A stretch of 64,000 bases of DNA from Macrothele yani (GCA_039090855.1 CM076990.1:196979232-197043231); one strand, 5' to 3'. Counted from the first letter of the stretch, positions 10,926 through 24,215 are shown. Program-made: numbers and translations. Notes: generated by a model from the sequence alone, not told the origin.

Positions 10926-11325
10926 AGGCTTTTCGTGTGAAGGAACACAAGACCTACGTACGGAAATATGAACTGAAGAAGTCGTGTATAGCCCAACATT
11001 GTCACGAAAATAACCATAAAAGTTTGTTTGGAAATGCAACACTTATTAATAAACCTGATTCTACTATCAAGCTTAATATATTAGAAGCTTTCCACATATA
11101 CCGGAATTCTCCACGATTTGTCAACGACATGACGTCGAATCCATTTCTTTCAAGCGCGTGGAAACAACACACCAAAATCTGTGACCGTCAGAACTCTGAT
11201 GATGTCAGAATTATTTAAATGTTTACGCTCCATTCGTTCTGACGAAACCGAGCCAAACGCTCTGCGAAAATGTAGTCGATGTAAAATAAACATTTTATTG
11301 TGAGAAACGTTGGTAGTTTTATTCT
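10926..11325 (+). pseudogene. PLE-2 GIY-YIG C-terminus and 3' tail (plus unit of inverted pair)
   Basis: The plus-strand frame 10937-11218 reads VKEHKTYVRKYELKKSCIAQ, then HCHENNHKSLFGNATLINKP, LNILEAFHIYRN and FLSSAWKQH. It is closely similar to the minus unit and to the units near 36.5 and 37.1 kb. A stop at 11216 is followed by the tail with a hammerhead-like core and ends near gtagttttattctat, the same terminal string as the other PLE-2 copies. Only the last ~95 codons of the protein are present. Confidence 0.85.
11235..11282 (+). ncRNA. Hammerhead-like motif in PLE-2 tail, copy 1
   Basis: CTGACGA (11239-11245), then stem II with GAGC/GCTC around a five-base loop, then GAAA (11266-11269). 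The minimal helix III has A-U and U-A pairs but one A-G mismatch. The cleavage position would follow GTC at 11277, and four helix I pairs including wobbles can form with cgtt/gatg. The motif is degenerate compared with the copy at 37834-37880. Confidence 0.6.
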
Positions 11326-13388
11326 ATATTAACACCGCAAGTTTAGTAGTCATAATTTATATATGAGTAAAAGATATCAAAATTGAAGAAGTGCAGATAT
11401 TTTTCGTTACACGTTGAAAGTTCCTCACTTATGGTAACCTTTCTTTCCTTTTAATTACAGATAGAAATGCAATAATTGGCTTCAAGGATATAAACCTGGT
11501 ATAGAATTGATTACCCATAAAAAAGCTAAAAAAAAAATTTACGTATGTTTGGGTATACAAATGGGTTGAGCCATATTACGTGGTATAAAAAGGGCCAGAT
11601 GTTTTTGTTAATGTTTTTATTGGAAATCTACCAGCTACATCGTAGACAACAAATGGCGCGGAAGTCATATGACTTTCATTCTTGATGACTTCGTACAGCT
11701 GATCTTTTTCTGGCTTGTGTGTGTGTTGTGTGTGTGTGTGTGTTTCTCAAACCGAAAGTAAAGGAACACAGAGGAGAACTCATTTCTTTCTTCGATGAGT
11801 GAACATCGATCGTTGTCTTACTGATTTGTTATTTATCTGACATGATCAATTTTTTAAGTGTTCTGTTGCAGAAGCGTACCTGAATGCTGTATGAATTGTA
11901 AATGACAATGGTAATGAAGATGTGTTGAAGATGTTGTTTGTAACGAAGGTGAGATAATCGGAAATCGAGGGAGATGAAAGTATTAAATAATTGCTGCTAT
12001 TTCTTTTACTGAAATAGAGTTTAAAAGTGCAAGAAGTTTTGGATCTAGAAAAGGTTTCTGTAAGATAATCGGATGCAACAGGGGAGTAAGGTGTATTTTT
12101 CGCGTATTCGACTTACAGGCAACATTTTAAGAACGTAACCCTTACGCAGATCGAAGTATATGTTTGTTAACAACGTTCTACTAATATACGGCAGAATTGC
12201 ACGTGCCATCGCAGTGGCGTAGATAGAATAGCCTAATAGGAAGAACTCCCGAAAGGTGTTCAAAGAGCCTTCAGAAGACGAAGAATACTTACACTAAAAA
12301 TCTTAATACTCAAACTGAAAGTCGGTGGACAATTCTGATATCATCTACCTGTCCACTAAATCACTGAGATAGTGGAAGTCATTTAAATTCAGTTCTGAAA
12401 CACCAGATACTCTATTTATTGCTTCAGATTTGATCAGCGTCATAGGAAATCTGCTTACCAACGCAAGTAAAGTGTTCATCCTCAAGACACAGTCTCTTGT
12501 AATGAGAATATCATGAGTCGAAAGGATGTCATAAAATACGAAACAAAGGACCTTCAAGGTCCCTGAATCTCGCTTCTGAATCTTTCGAATCTACATGGAA
12601 GCTTAGCAGCAATGAAATGAATCGTCTAAAGAAAGAAACGTACTGAGAGTACTTCCAGATTTCATTTTCACTCAACAATTCAAGGTAAAATATGAAGTTT
12701 GTATGTGTATAAGCAATGTGATGGTTTGAACCACACATCTGCGTGATTACGAATATTTTCGACGGAGTCCAAGCGATTCCTCCTCCTGTTGCTCAACAAG
12801 AAAGTCGATTCACAGAGAAGGAGTTGACATAAAGACAAGTAAATAGTATGAGTCAGTGATCTGAGATATGATTGGTTATTTGACTTGCGATTATTAGCGC
12901 GCCCACATTCATGTACAAGAGCCTTAATGGGTCAAAGAGTGCCAAGACCCACATTTCATAACAGTACCGAAAACAACAACAAAATTTGGCAAAATATTTG
13001 TCGCAGAAGAGAAGCACAATAAACGGTGTAAGTGAATGAAAAAAAGAGGTGACAGGCTACACAAAACGAAAAACACAGGTACAATGTGAAACAGAGAGCA
13101 CAGAAATTACACCATAACGATCACTTAAAAGACCACATAGGGTTTCTAAGTCGTGTGGTAGAGTAGGTGAAAGCAGAAAACAATCACGATCACGATAAAA
13201 AAAAAAAAGGACATGAACACAAAACCTGAACAACAGTCAGGGGTATATCACACGTCACACAATAACACAGGAGCAGTGTAACCACACAGTACATAGGAAT
13301 GAACGAAACAGCAATGCCCAGTGCGGATGCGGAGATATGCCAGTACAAGGTCCTACAGAGCCTGTCACGTACGTTTAATATGCTCCAA
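11326..13388. other. No gene seen in ~2 kb
   Basis: A GT microsatellite lies at about 11718-11743 and an A run near 13197-13208. No recognisable protein, terminal repeats or tandem arrays. Short frames around 12045-12738 on the minus strand show no family features. Confidence 0.5.
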
Positions 13389-13535
13389 TCACTTCAACGC
13401 AAGTCCCGATAGTACAGTTGCAAGGCTATGGCCTCCAACGAGGAAACAGACCTTGTAATCTGACTCATTACCCTGGATTCCAACATGGCTAGGAATCCAG
13501 CAGAATCGGACCGAAAACTCGGCCTCGCGCGAACA
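13389..13535 (-). pseudogene. RNase H domain scrap of a non-LTR retrotransposon
   Basis: On the minus strand, EFSVRFCWIPSHVGIQGNES matches the WIPSHVGIxGNE signature of the RNase H domain in I/R1/Jockey-type LINEs. The expected following ADxLA motif is changed (DYKVC). The fragment stops at the Tc1 inserted at 13541, and its upstream part is not seen on the far side of that element. It is about 50 codons and non-functional. Confidence 0.75.
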
Positions 13536-13542
13536 GGAAGTA

Positions 13543-15089
13543 CACTGGTGTGTAAAAATTAAGGACGAAGAGGAGAAATTAGCATAACAGCGGAACGAGA
13601 AGGCAGAACTGACCGAAAGACCACTCAGGAGATAGACTAGGGTCCGGTACGGCAGGGCATGCGCATATATGCAGCGTGACGTAGGGGGGGGAGCGTCGGA
13701 AAAGTATAAAGCACACGGGCGGTGTACGCTCAGCAATTCGGTGAAAACTATTGCACGGTGTACAACGGTTTGAACGACGTCGAGTTGCTGCCACCGTGTG
13801 ATATGGCCAACAAGCAATCCAGTAGACGACATCTGGATGACTTTAAACGAGGTCGCGTCATTGGGAAGTTGGAAGAAGGTCGAAGTGTGACTAAAGTGGC
13901 CGAGGAGTTCGGGATCGCTCACAGCATCGTTTCACGAGCTTAGAGAGCATTTCAAACGACAGGAACAGCTGTCCGAGAGTTTAGAAGTGGTCGTCCACGA
14001 GCAACCACGGCGGCGAACGACCGGTATATTGTCCTACAGGCAAGAAGCGACAGACGGCAGACAGCGGGAGAAATCGCAAGGCACATGCAACAGACAACTG
14101 GATGTCCATTATCGCGTCTTACCGTGGCCAGGAGACCGCACGAAGGTGGTCTATTTGTACGACGACCATTACGATGTGTGCCATTAACGCTTGCTCATCG
14201 GAGACGGCGGTATCTGTGGTGCCAGGAACACAAGACCTGGACACATCAGCAATGGGGTCGAGTTCTCTTTACGGATGAGAGCCGATTTAGTCTGACGAGC
14301 GATTCTGGACGTATACACATCTGGAGAGAGCAAGGAACACGCAATCACACCTCCAACATCATCGAAAGGGACCGGTTTGGAGGTGGCGGAGTTCTCGTTT
14401 GGGGCGGAATCATGCTTGGTAGACGTACTGACCTCCACATCTCCCAAAAAGGTTCAGTAACTGGTGTCCGCTATTGTACCGAGGTTCTCCTGCCTCACGT
14501 GCGTCTGTTTAGAGGTGCTGTGGGTCATGAGTTCCTATTCGTGGACGACAACGCTACACCTCATCGTACAGTGGCTGTTGCAGAGCTGTTGGAGAATGAA
14601 GATATTCAACGCATGGATTGGCCCGCAAGGTCTCCGGACCTAAATCCGATCGAACACATGTGGGACCTTCTCGGGAGACGCTTGGCAACACGTCACCAAC
14701 CGCAAGCAACGATTCCGCAGCTGCGATTAGCGCTACAAGAGGAATGGGCCGCGATGCCTCAACAGCTCCTTGACAACCTAGTCCTCAGCATAGACAGACG
14801 TTATAAATCCTGCAACGCAGTCAGGGGTGATCATATCCCCGACTAAAGACTGGATTTTTTTTGGCAGCCACCTGTCACATTGACGTTTCTGCCTTCTGTC
14901 CAGTTGTGCTCGAAGCTACCTTTTCAGTGCCTTTGTATCCTTTGGATTCCTTGTTTGGACGGTTTTGCTCACTTGTCACATATTCTTACATCTTGGGGAT
15001 CTTATGGTATGATTTGACTCGATGTGGAGCACTTCTGCACGACGTTACATTCGAAAAACCGTCTCGTCCTTAATTTTTGCACGTCAGTG
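13543..15089 (+). mobile_element. Tc1-like DNA transposon, family A, copy 2, both ends present
   Basis: The terminal inverted repeats are cactggtgtgtaaaaattaa (left) and the complement of ttaatttttgcacgtcagtg (right). Each is bounded by TA at 13541-13542 and 15090-15091. At 1547 bp it is a full-length Tc1. It holds a transposase frame broken by one stop. It sits between a LINE RNase H scrap and a small inverted-repeat element at 15092. Confidence 0.95.
13803..14846 (+). pseudogene. Tc1 DD34E transposase, full length but for one nonsense codon
   Basis: A single frame runs from ATG 13803 to TAA 14844-14846 (347 codons). The only interruption is TAG at 13941-13943, where the sister copy at 1-912 has TGG. 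The N-terminal helix-turn-helix (GRVIGKLEEGRSVTKVAEEF), the first catalytic Asp in FTDESRF, the second in FVDDNATPHRT and the Glu in [12 protein letters not shown] are all present. The spacing is 34 residues between the second Asp and the Glu. The transposase binds the inverted repeats and catalyses excision and insertion at TA. One transition would explain the loss of function. Confidence 0.93.
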
Positions 15090-15091
15090 TA

Positions 15092-15254
15092 TTACATGGC
15101 TAATACGTCACGATAATTAAATATTAATCACATCAGAAAACTTGAAATTTTTAAATTTTCTGATAAGGTTGATATTACGTGTGAAACAGTAATTACAGTC
15201 AATTCAGCGATGTCTGATTGTTGTGTTAATTATCATGACGTATTAGCCACGTAA
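15092..15254. repeat. Short inverted-repeat element (MITE-like)
   Basis: A 29-bp arm at 15092-15120 (ttacatggctaatacgtcac plus gataattaa) is matched by its inverse at 15226-15254 with two mismatches, around a 105-bp AT-rich core. It is non-coding. The Tc1 copy's TA (15090-15091) is directly adjacent. Confidence 0.7.
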
Positions 15255-17026
15255 TATGAGAAGAATATTTCTTCCACACTATACAATTACCTTGTGTGTT
15301 GCGATTTCAGTGCCGAACAACTGAACAGTGTACTAAAGAAAAGTTTTAAAGGGGTAATAAACCTAACTCACTGTGTGACATGATCATACAACTGATATTA
15401 AATTTGATAAATTTCAACAATGCACTCTTTCATATGATAAAACAGTGAACGGTATGCCAACTTCTCCTGCGATTCAACAAGTAACCTTCAACGAGAAACC
15501 GCGGGTAGTCACGTGACAAAATTTTGTTGATGAGAGCCGGCGCAAAATTCACTTCATGACTACACATTAAACAATCTGAGTTATTCAAACCCGGGAAGGG
15601 GGCGCGGAAGACAAGCACTGAGTGAAGGCTCTAAGCTTGAGCAACGAGTCGCGGTTTCGTGCTGATCCCACCCACTCCTTCCTTCAGTGATGCGGATGAT
15701 GTATCTGGCATGGTTGATTTATGGCCCCTTTCCAGCATTGTAACTAATGGTTTGTCCACGGCTGCTGTTTCACTCCGAAATTTTCATCGCCCTTCTGCGC
15801 TCAAAACGCTCGCTTGTGGTCACACTCGAAGGATCTTCCCAGCTCGGAAGATCATAGAATTCAATCTTGTGTCCCAAAGAAGAAATCGAATGTTCTTCAG
15901 TTGATTTTTTATTTAATCTTATATTTCTATAAGCACCAAAGTAATGTACAAATGAAAGAATAACATCCAATGTGAATCTAAAAACACATTAAGGGAGATA
16001 GAAACATTGCGTTCACTTCTCCATTATTTTAATTGTGGTGCATCTCCTGTTGGAATTTGTTCTTTCTTTACTTGTCCTCTTTTATTTCTGGGCTTAAATG
16101 CTTTCATGCTCATCTAAGACTATTGCGAATTGCTTGTCCGTAATTTGGGATCACGTACACTAGGAAATGTGAAGAGCCAGGCACTGTACAAAAGTGTGCC
16201 ACCCATGAATCATCCGGGACTCGAACGATTAGCAAGATGCCTGCTTCTTCGCCTTGTCCATATCACAGGAACAATGAAGTTTTCTGAAATTAGCACGATT
16301 TTCCAAGTGCTTGGAGAGATTCGTCTGTCGTGTTGTTCGTTTCGAAAAGCTCAAAATAATGCAAATACGTTAAATAAGTCGCAAAACACCTTTATCCACT
16401 GTAAAAAAATTTCGTTCTGAAAGCGTGGTTTCAGATGCATCAAGATTATCTTCATATAGTTGACAGATTAATCCATAAAGAATGTAGGGGGCACATAATC
16501 TTACTATTTTGCATGCAAAAGCCGTAATTGACAGTCATTCATGAGGCCATCTCCCTCAGGAATTTTGAAAATTGCGTCTTTCAAACCAGAGAATAGAGGC
16601 TGCATTCACGGATTCCCATCCAATTATAGGTATGTTAATGTTTCACCACCCAGGGTAATATATTTTCCAATTTCACATACATACACTGAGAAATCAGTTC
16701 GTTACCATAGCTCTGCGTTAAAAAAATGAGTTTCTGTGTCTTTCGTAAGAAAAGAAATTATTTCTTCATTTATATTTACCATAATTTTGGAAGCACTGGC
16801 AATTTCAGACCTGGATTTTATTATAACGTAGAAAGGGATGCTTCTATAGAAATATGAGTGCGTGTTCGATTCATGAACCAGAGAGTATGATTTTCAAGTG
16901 TTCACAGAAGCTGACAACAGAAATAACCTGTGTTCTACAACACAAATGATGTAGGATATGCTTATGGCATTAAATTTAACAATATTTTGTCTTTATTTCA
17001 TTGAAATTTTTTCTGGTATACAACTG
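15255..17026. other. No gene seen in ~1.8 kb
   Basis: No recognisable protein, terminal inverted repeat or tandem repeat. The open frame around 16130-16420 on the plus strand has no family signature that I know. Confidence 0.45.
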
Positions 17027-17660
17027 TATATATGCAGTCAAATAGTTTACACACCTGTGGATATGCATACATTGGTTTACACATCTGTGTTTACGCTTTA
17101 ATCTGCTTTACACACCTGTGGATATTCATTCATCTGTTTTGCACACATGTGTTTAGGCATTCATCTGCCATACAGATCTGTGGATATGCATTCATCTGCT
17201 TTACACAGCTGTGGATATGCATACATCTGGTTTACATACCTGTGTTTTCGCATTCATCTGCTTTACACACATGTGTTTAGGCATTCATCTGCCATACAGA
17301 TCTGTGGGTATGCATTCATCTGCTTTACACACCGATGGATATGCATACATCTGGTTCACACACCTGTGGATATGCATTCATCTGCTTTACACATCTGTGG
17401 ATATGTATTCATCTGCTTTACACATTTAGGCATAAGGATTCAACTGATTTATGCATTTGTGGCTATGCATTCAGCTGGTTTACACATCTATGCGTAAGCA
17501 TTTAGATAGTTTACGCATTTGTGGCTATGCATTCAGCTGGTTTACACAACTGTGCGTAAGCATTCAGATAGTTCACGCATTTGTGGCAATGCATTCAGCT
17601 GGTTTACACATCTATGCGTATGCATTCAGATAGTTTACGCATTTGTGGATATGTATTCCG
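17027..17660. repeat. 31-bp minisatellite (~20 units) with a 62-bp higher-order part
   Basis: The unit reads tgtggatatgcattcatctg followed by ctttacacatc. Spacing between successive tgtggatatg strings is 31 bp. From about 17440 to 17645 alternating variants (tgcgtaagcatt..., gtggctatgcattcagctgg) give a 62-bp dimer period. Because 31 is not a multiple of 3, all three frames are read in turn. The long repetitive open frames here (HSSALHTC, CFTHMCLGIHL) are by-products and not genes. Confidence 0.9.
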
Positions 17661-17807
17661 TTAGTCCGATAATTTTCCAGTTTATTCGGGTTGGTATCTT
17701 CCCTGGTCTGAGCCATCCTTTGTACGCGAGGGATGTGATTTTCTGATTTTTGGTCCTTCTGCCAAAAATTCATCTTAATACTTTTTCTTCCGCGTTAAGT
17801 CAATATA

Positions 17808-19213
17808 CACTATCAGATCAAAATTATTCCAAAACTTGCCTATCCAGAAACTCTCTGTAATAAGAAAGGAATTAATATCGAGTTGGTCCACACTTTGCTA
17901 CTATCACAGCCTCCACTCTAACGGGTAGGCTTTCCACTACATTTTGGTACGTTGTTGCGTGAATCGCCTGCCAGTTCTGTCACAAGAGCATTATTCAGGT
18001 CGATCACTGATGTCGAGCGGTTCGGCCTGGCGTCCAAAATCATCCCAAAGGTATTCCATGGGGTTGAAATCGGGGTTCTGTGAAGGCCAGTCAATTTCTT
18101 CCATATTCATCTCATCAAACTATTCCTGCAGATATTTCGTTTTGTGGACGGAGACACTGTGCTGTTAGTAAAGGAAAGGGCCTTCACCGGACTGTTGCAT
18201 TAATGTTGGGGCACACAGTCGTTGAGAATCTCATTACAGGCCGCAGTGTTAAGATTTATGGGCTCTGCAACTAGGGGGTGTGACTGCCAAACCCCCGAAA
18301 TATAGGATCATAGCATAATGTCTCCTCCACCAAAATTCACAGTGGCATAACAGAGTCAGGAAGGTACCATTCATCCACACCCAGACTCGTCCGTTACACC
18401 CGCCAGATGGACAAACATGATACCGCATTCCAGAGGATGCGTTTTCACTGCCGCCGAACTTTACACCACTGCAACGGAGGCTTGTCGTTGATATTGCTGA
18501 TATTAGGCTTAAGTGCTGCTGCTCGACCATGCAAAACTCATTTTTCAGCTCTCGATGAACCTTTATGGTGCTGGCGTTGCTTCCTGAAGCATTTTGGAAC
18601 TCGATGGTGAATGTTGTAACCAGGGTCAAGTGATATTGTCACACCACCCACTTCATCACTAGGCGGTCTCCCTCTGACACTTTGTGTGGACTGCGAGGTA
18701 ACGACCGCACTGTTGTTGTTCCTATGCATTTACACTTTCCAATAACTGACTGTTGATCTGAAATTTATCAACTGACTTGTAACTAAGACAGCATCCTATG
18801 ATCGTGTCTCGTTGAAAGCTACTGAGCTCTTCCGTACGGCGAAATCTACTATTAATGCTCGTCCATGATGTTTTGCGAGACAACGTACGTCTTTTTATAC
18901 CTGTGTCGGTGATGGCTGTGATGTATATGGACAAATCAGGTGCTCAAAAGAGGTGAGCGACTGTGATTGGGGGTTAACGACCACCCTAAGCAACTCAGTA
19001 GGCAATAAGCAGTCGCCCGTCTCTAATTTAAGGCCACTGGTTTCAGGGAAGAGAGAGAGCCAGTGCCGTAAGACAAACATAACATCCATGCCTCACCGGC
19101 ACTCGAACCCGGACGCATCTATCTCGGACGAATAGTCAGAAACCATCACGTAGACCACTGCACCACCGAGGCGGCCCCAAAAGGGGTGTCTTGATACATC
19201 TGGTCATACATTG
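17808..19213 (-). mobile_element. Tc1-like transposon, family J, copy 1, with nested SINE
   Basis: The left end is TA at 17806 then cactatcagatcaaaattat, and the right end is near tcttgatacatctggtcata. On the minus strand NPDFNPMEYLWDDF is the DLNPIE-type Glu motif, and GRVWVW is the segment after the first Asp. Several frameshifts and stops break it. A SINE B copy is inserted at 18956-19175 close to the right end. Without it the element is about 1.17 kb. A decayed copy lies at 7703-8385. Confidence 0.8.
18956..19175 (-). repeat. SINE B copy 2 inside the family J Tc1
   Basis: Same family as 46961-47188, with altered boxes (ggttcgagtgccggtgaggc on minus). The flanks ctcaaaagaggtg (18943-18955) and cccaaaaggggtg (19176-19188) look like a 13-bp target duplication with two changes. 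The poly-A end has decayed. More diverged than the other full copies. Confidence 0.85.
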
Positions 19214-20479
19214 CATTTCAATGAGGCTTTTAGCACAACGGTCGTTCAAAAAATAAAGTAACAAAAGACATTTGGCATCAAAACTTTTTACGTGCTAATG
19301 AAGATTTGAAGTGCGTGGATTATCATTCACCACCAGAGATGGCTGCGACCATTTATTTAGCAGGAGCTAGAGGTGTGCATAACGGGGATTTTCCTCTCTC
19401 ATTGACAACGGTTCAAACAGTGACAAAAACACCGCTTACGACGGAGCTGTAAAGAAGTCGGAACTGCGTGCCACCGTCTCACTTATAACAGTGACAAAAT
19501 CACTGTTACAATCTGCTCTTTTTGATTTCATTGATTAAGAACAAACGCACGGCGAAAGCCAAAACAAAAGCTATCTTAAGCGTGGGAAAGGGAGGAGACT
19601 GAAAGAAAGATCCCATCACAACTGTCTACACGGCATTCTTGTCACTCTGTAATCTTGCTTGCGTAGGCCGGTGATTTTCGCTTTCATGGAGCTTCGACTA
19701 CACGTCGGTTTATAAGGCCGCCGGTTCGTACTTGCAGCGCTACCTCAGGGTGTGCGGTCATGCACACTCGCACCAAACGTGGATCATTTGCATACCAGCA
19801 AGCACTCTATCTATTTGCAAAGTTTCGCCGTTGTAGCATGTTTTCTTCTAGGTGCGCAAATTTCATTGTCCGTTAGTGTATGTGGGAGTGAGGGTCTTCG
19901 TATATGTGTGTGTTTCTGCATATAAATGGTACCCATTCATCTCATCCTCGTCGCCTCTCATTTTGTCGGAGCAACTCCTCAAAAAGGTATGGCGTCCTAC
20001 AGCCTGATCTCGCATCCTGAATTTTGCTTCTGCTTGGCCCTTTCAAGGAACAGTTAGCGTACGAGCATTTTGCTACACATGGAGATGTATGGCAGGTCGT
20101 AGCAAAGTGACTGCAGCAACAGGAGATTGATTTCTTCTCCACTGGAATAAGCGTCTTACCATTAGAACACGACATTTTTTAAAATCGCTAATGACTTTGC
20201 GGAAGATAAACGTGCACGCGAGGTTGTTCTTGTGCACTGTATACTTTGTTCAACTCATGTTTCTGTACGAGAAGATCAGTTACTTTATTTTCAAAGAACC
20301 TATGTATATTGATAATATGTTTTTAGTTAAAGCAAAGTGTCTTTGGTATTTATGTATATTTTCGTCATTGATATAATTTTCATGAATTTGAATAACTGCT
20401 TCTTAAAAGAATCTTAGATTGTGATATTTCATTCAGAATTTCTCAAGTGTGAGTAAGCTTTGAATTTTGATCACATTTA
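19214..20479. other. No gene seen in ~1.3 kb
   Basis: No recognisable protein similarity, terminal repeats or tandem repeat. Confidence 0.45.
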
Positions 20480-21797
<1,318 letters not shown>

Positions 21798-21993
21798 TAT
21801 TGGTACGGTAGAATAATTGTACAAGTAACACACAGCATTTCGATATAAAACTTTCAGCTATTAAAGAGATGTACAAAAAATGGACTGACACAAACGCCGT
21901 TTTGTTAGAAAGAGTCTCAATCAATGAACAAAAAAATTTAAATCGTAAAAAACAGAACACCTAAAAGGAGTCGAGCGATGACTTCGATTTTCA

Positions 21994-23521
21994 CAGGATA
22001 CGCTCATTAGGCAATACAGAACAAATTATTAGCATCTCGATCTCATGTGCATGAATGATTAGCGTTTCGGTGTCCAGGTGCGTCGATGTATCTAATAATC
22101 GGTGTGGCCACCACTGGCTTGTATCACCTGATGCACGCGCTAATGTGTGAATGGTGTTCTGTGGAATAGCCATCCAGGCTGTATTGACCTGCGTCCAAAG
22201 TTCATCAAAGAGTTGCTGACGGACGGTCGTACCGCTGCACCTGCTATTTGAGCATGTCGCAAAAATTTTCTACGGTGATAAAACCGGCGATCTAGCTGGC
22301 CACGGCAGAAATGGAACAGTATTATCCCTGAAGAAGGCACGTGTTGTTGCTGCAAACATGAGGTGTGGCATTGTCCTGCTGAAATATGGCTCCGGGAACG
22401 TCCTGCAGATACGGCCGACCGGCCACAGAATATCATTGGCTAACGGGCACTAGTTATTTTGGCACGGACTCTCATGATAGGTGATCTGCTTTCATGACCA
22501 ATAGCACCCTAGGATATACTGCCTCATGTTCGTGGGCTAGGACTGGTGCGAATACACTCTTCTCCACACTTCTTTCTCTGTAGACGGCGTCCACAGATAC
22601 GGCCATCATTTTGGCCTAAACCGAAGCGTGCTTCGTCTGAGAACACAATATTATGCCATTCGTGAAGCCACTCCCTTCGTACGATGCACATACATTGCTG
22701 CGATGTCAAATGTAGCTTGAAGAGATTCCGACGGGACTGCAGTCAGAACCGTAATAACGGGCGAAATACTGTTAGAAAAGACGTGGGAGAATGCGTCACA
22801 GTTCGTCACTGCTGTTTTTTTTTTTTTTTTTTTTTTGTGATTGGAGGTTTAACGACCACCGTGAGCAACTCAATGGGCTATAAGCAGTCGCCCGTCCTTA
22901 ATTTAGGGTCACTGGTTCCAGAGAAGGGAGAGAGCCAGTGCCGTAACACAAACACAAAATCCATGCCTGACCGGGATTCGAACCCGGACCCCTTACGGAC
23001 GAATGATCAGAAGCCAGCGCCTTAGACCACTGCTCCACCGGGGCGGCGTCACTGCTGTGCCAACGCCGTTGATGAAGCAGAACGTTCCCCCAGAGACATC
23101 CTCATGAGATGGAGGTTGTCCCTCGGCATTTTCTGTGTGCGACGTACAGAACCTTCTCTTTGCGTCCTACGTCCTTCTTCGTACCATTTTCTTCACACTC
23201 TTTCCGCGACGGACTAACTGCGCCCCGCACGACCGGCAATCTCCCGGAGTAAAGCACTGCAATATCTCATGCGGATAATGCGAACTCTGTCGAAATCTCT
23301 AATGTACTGTACGACTGTTTTACACGACAACGAAGCATGCTTACCCACTGTTGACCGAGCACTGACCTGGCGATCCAGCCACGCGGCGTTTATAACAAGA
23401 AAAGCAGCCGGTCTCCGGTCTGTGACGTCGCGCGATTTAATTCACCTAAAGGTGGTACGCATGCACATACGACGCCAAAATGTTAATCATTTCCGCGACA
23501 TTGCCTGATTAGCATATCCTG
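21994..23521 (-). mobile_element. Tc1-like transposon, family I, with nested SINE
   Basis: The left end caggatacgctcattaggca matches the complement of the right end (tgcctgattagcatatcctg), which is followed by TA at 23522-23523. Transposase remnants on the minus strand include FSDEARFGLGQNDGRICGRR (first Asp) and IFQQDNATPHV (second Asp). The Glu motif is not readable. SINE B interrupts it at 22815-23046; without the SINE and its duplication it is about 1.29 kb. Its right end is continuous with the satellite at 23494-24215. Confidence 0.82.
22815..23046 (-). repeat. SINE B copy 3 with perfect target duplication
   Basis: It is flanked by cgtcactgctg at 22804-22814 and 23047-23057, an exact 11-bp duplication. 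A T run on the plus strand (poly-A of the minus-strand transcript) starts the element. The tRNA-like head with B box ggttcgaatcccgg lies at the right. The insertion is inside the family I Tc1 and therefore postdates it. Confidence 0.95.
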
Positions 23522-24215
23522 TAAAAATCAAAGCTAATCATTTAAAAAACAAAGTTATATAATTATTTAATTAAGTTAATCATTTGGAAATCAAGCTAAT
23601 CATTTGAAGTTAAGTTAATCATTTAGAAATCAAGGTAATCATTTGAAGTCAAGTTAATCATTCAGAAATCAAGCTAATCAGTTCTGCGATATTGCCTGAT
23701 TAGCATATCTTGTAAAAATCAAAGCTAATTATTTAAAAATCATTTAAAAAATAAAAGAAAATCATTTAAAAATCAAGTTAATCATTTCTGCGATTTTACC
23801 TGATTATCATATCCTGTAAAAATCAAAGCTAATCCTTTAAAAATCAAAGCTAATCATTTAAAAATAGAGCTAATCATTTCTGCGACATTGCCTGATTAGC
23901 ATATCCTGTAAAAATCAAAGCTACTAATTTAAAATTTATTTTAAAAATCAAAATTAATCATTCAAAAATCATTTAAAAAATCAAAGCTAATCATTTAAAA
24001 ATCAACCTAATCATTTAAAAATCAAGCTAATCATTTCTGCGATATTGCCTGATTATCATATCCTGTAAAAATCAAAGCTAATCGTGTAAAAATCATTTTA
24101 AAAATCAAAGCTAATCATTTAAAATCAAGCTAATCATTTAAAAATTAAGGAAATCATTTATAAATCAAGCTAATCATTTCTGCGATATTGCGTGATGAAC
24201 ACATCCTGTAAAAAT
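23494..24215. repeat. AT-rich satellite built from a Tc1 terminus
   Basis: Six copies of a module (tctgcgatattgcctgatta, then gcatatcctgtaaaaatc) begin near 23494, 23692, 23787, 23878, 24036 and 24178. Between them are runs of a ~20-bp unit (aagctaatcatttaaaaatc). The first module copy is the right terminal repeat of the Tc1 at 21994-23521 plus its flank. Spacing is irregular, so the array has expanded and contracted. It is non-coding. Confidence 0.88.

Noticed and set aside
14184..14447. Minus-strand open frame inside the Tc1
   Set aside because: Antisense shadow of the intact transposase frame. The same shadow appears at 275-538 in copy 1.
17032..17633. Overlapping repetitive open frames rich in His, Cys and Ser
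   Set aside because: They are translations of a 31-bp minisatellite. The unit is not a multiple of 3, so all three frames stay open by chance.
17027..17660. CRISPR-like array
   Set aside because: Units are directly adjacent without unique spacers, variants drift gradually, and the window is eukaryotic.
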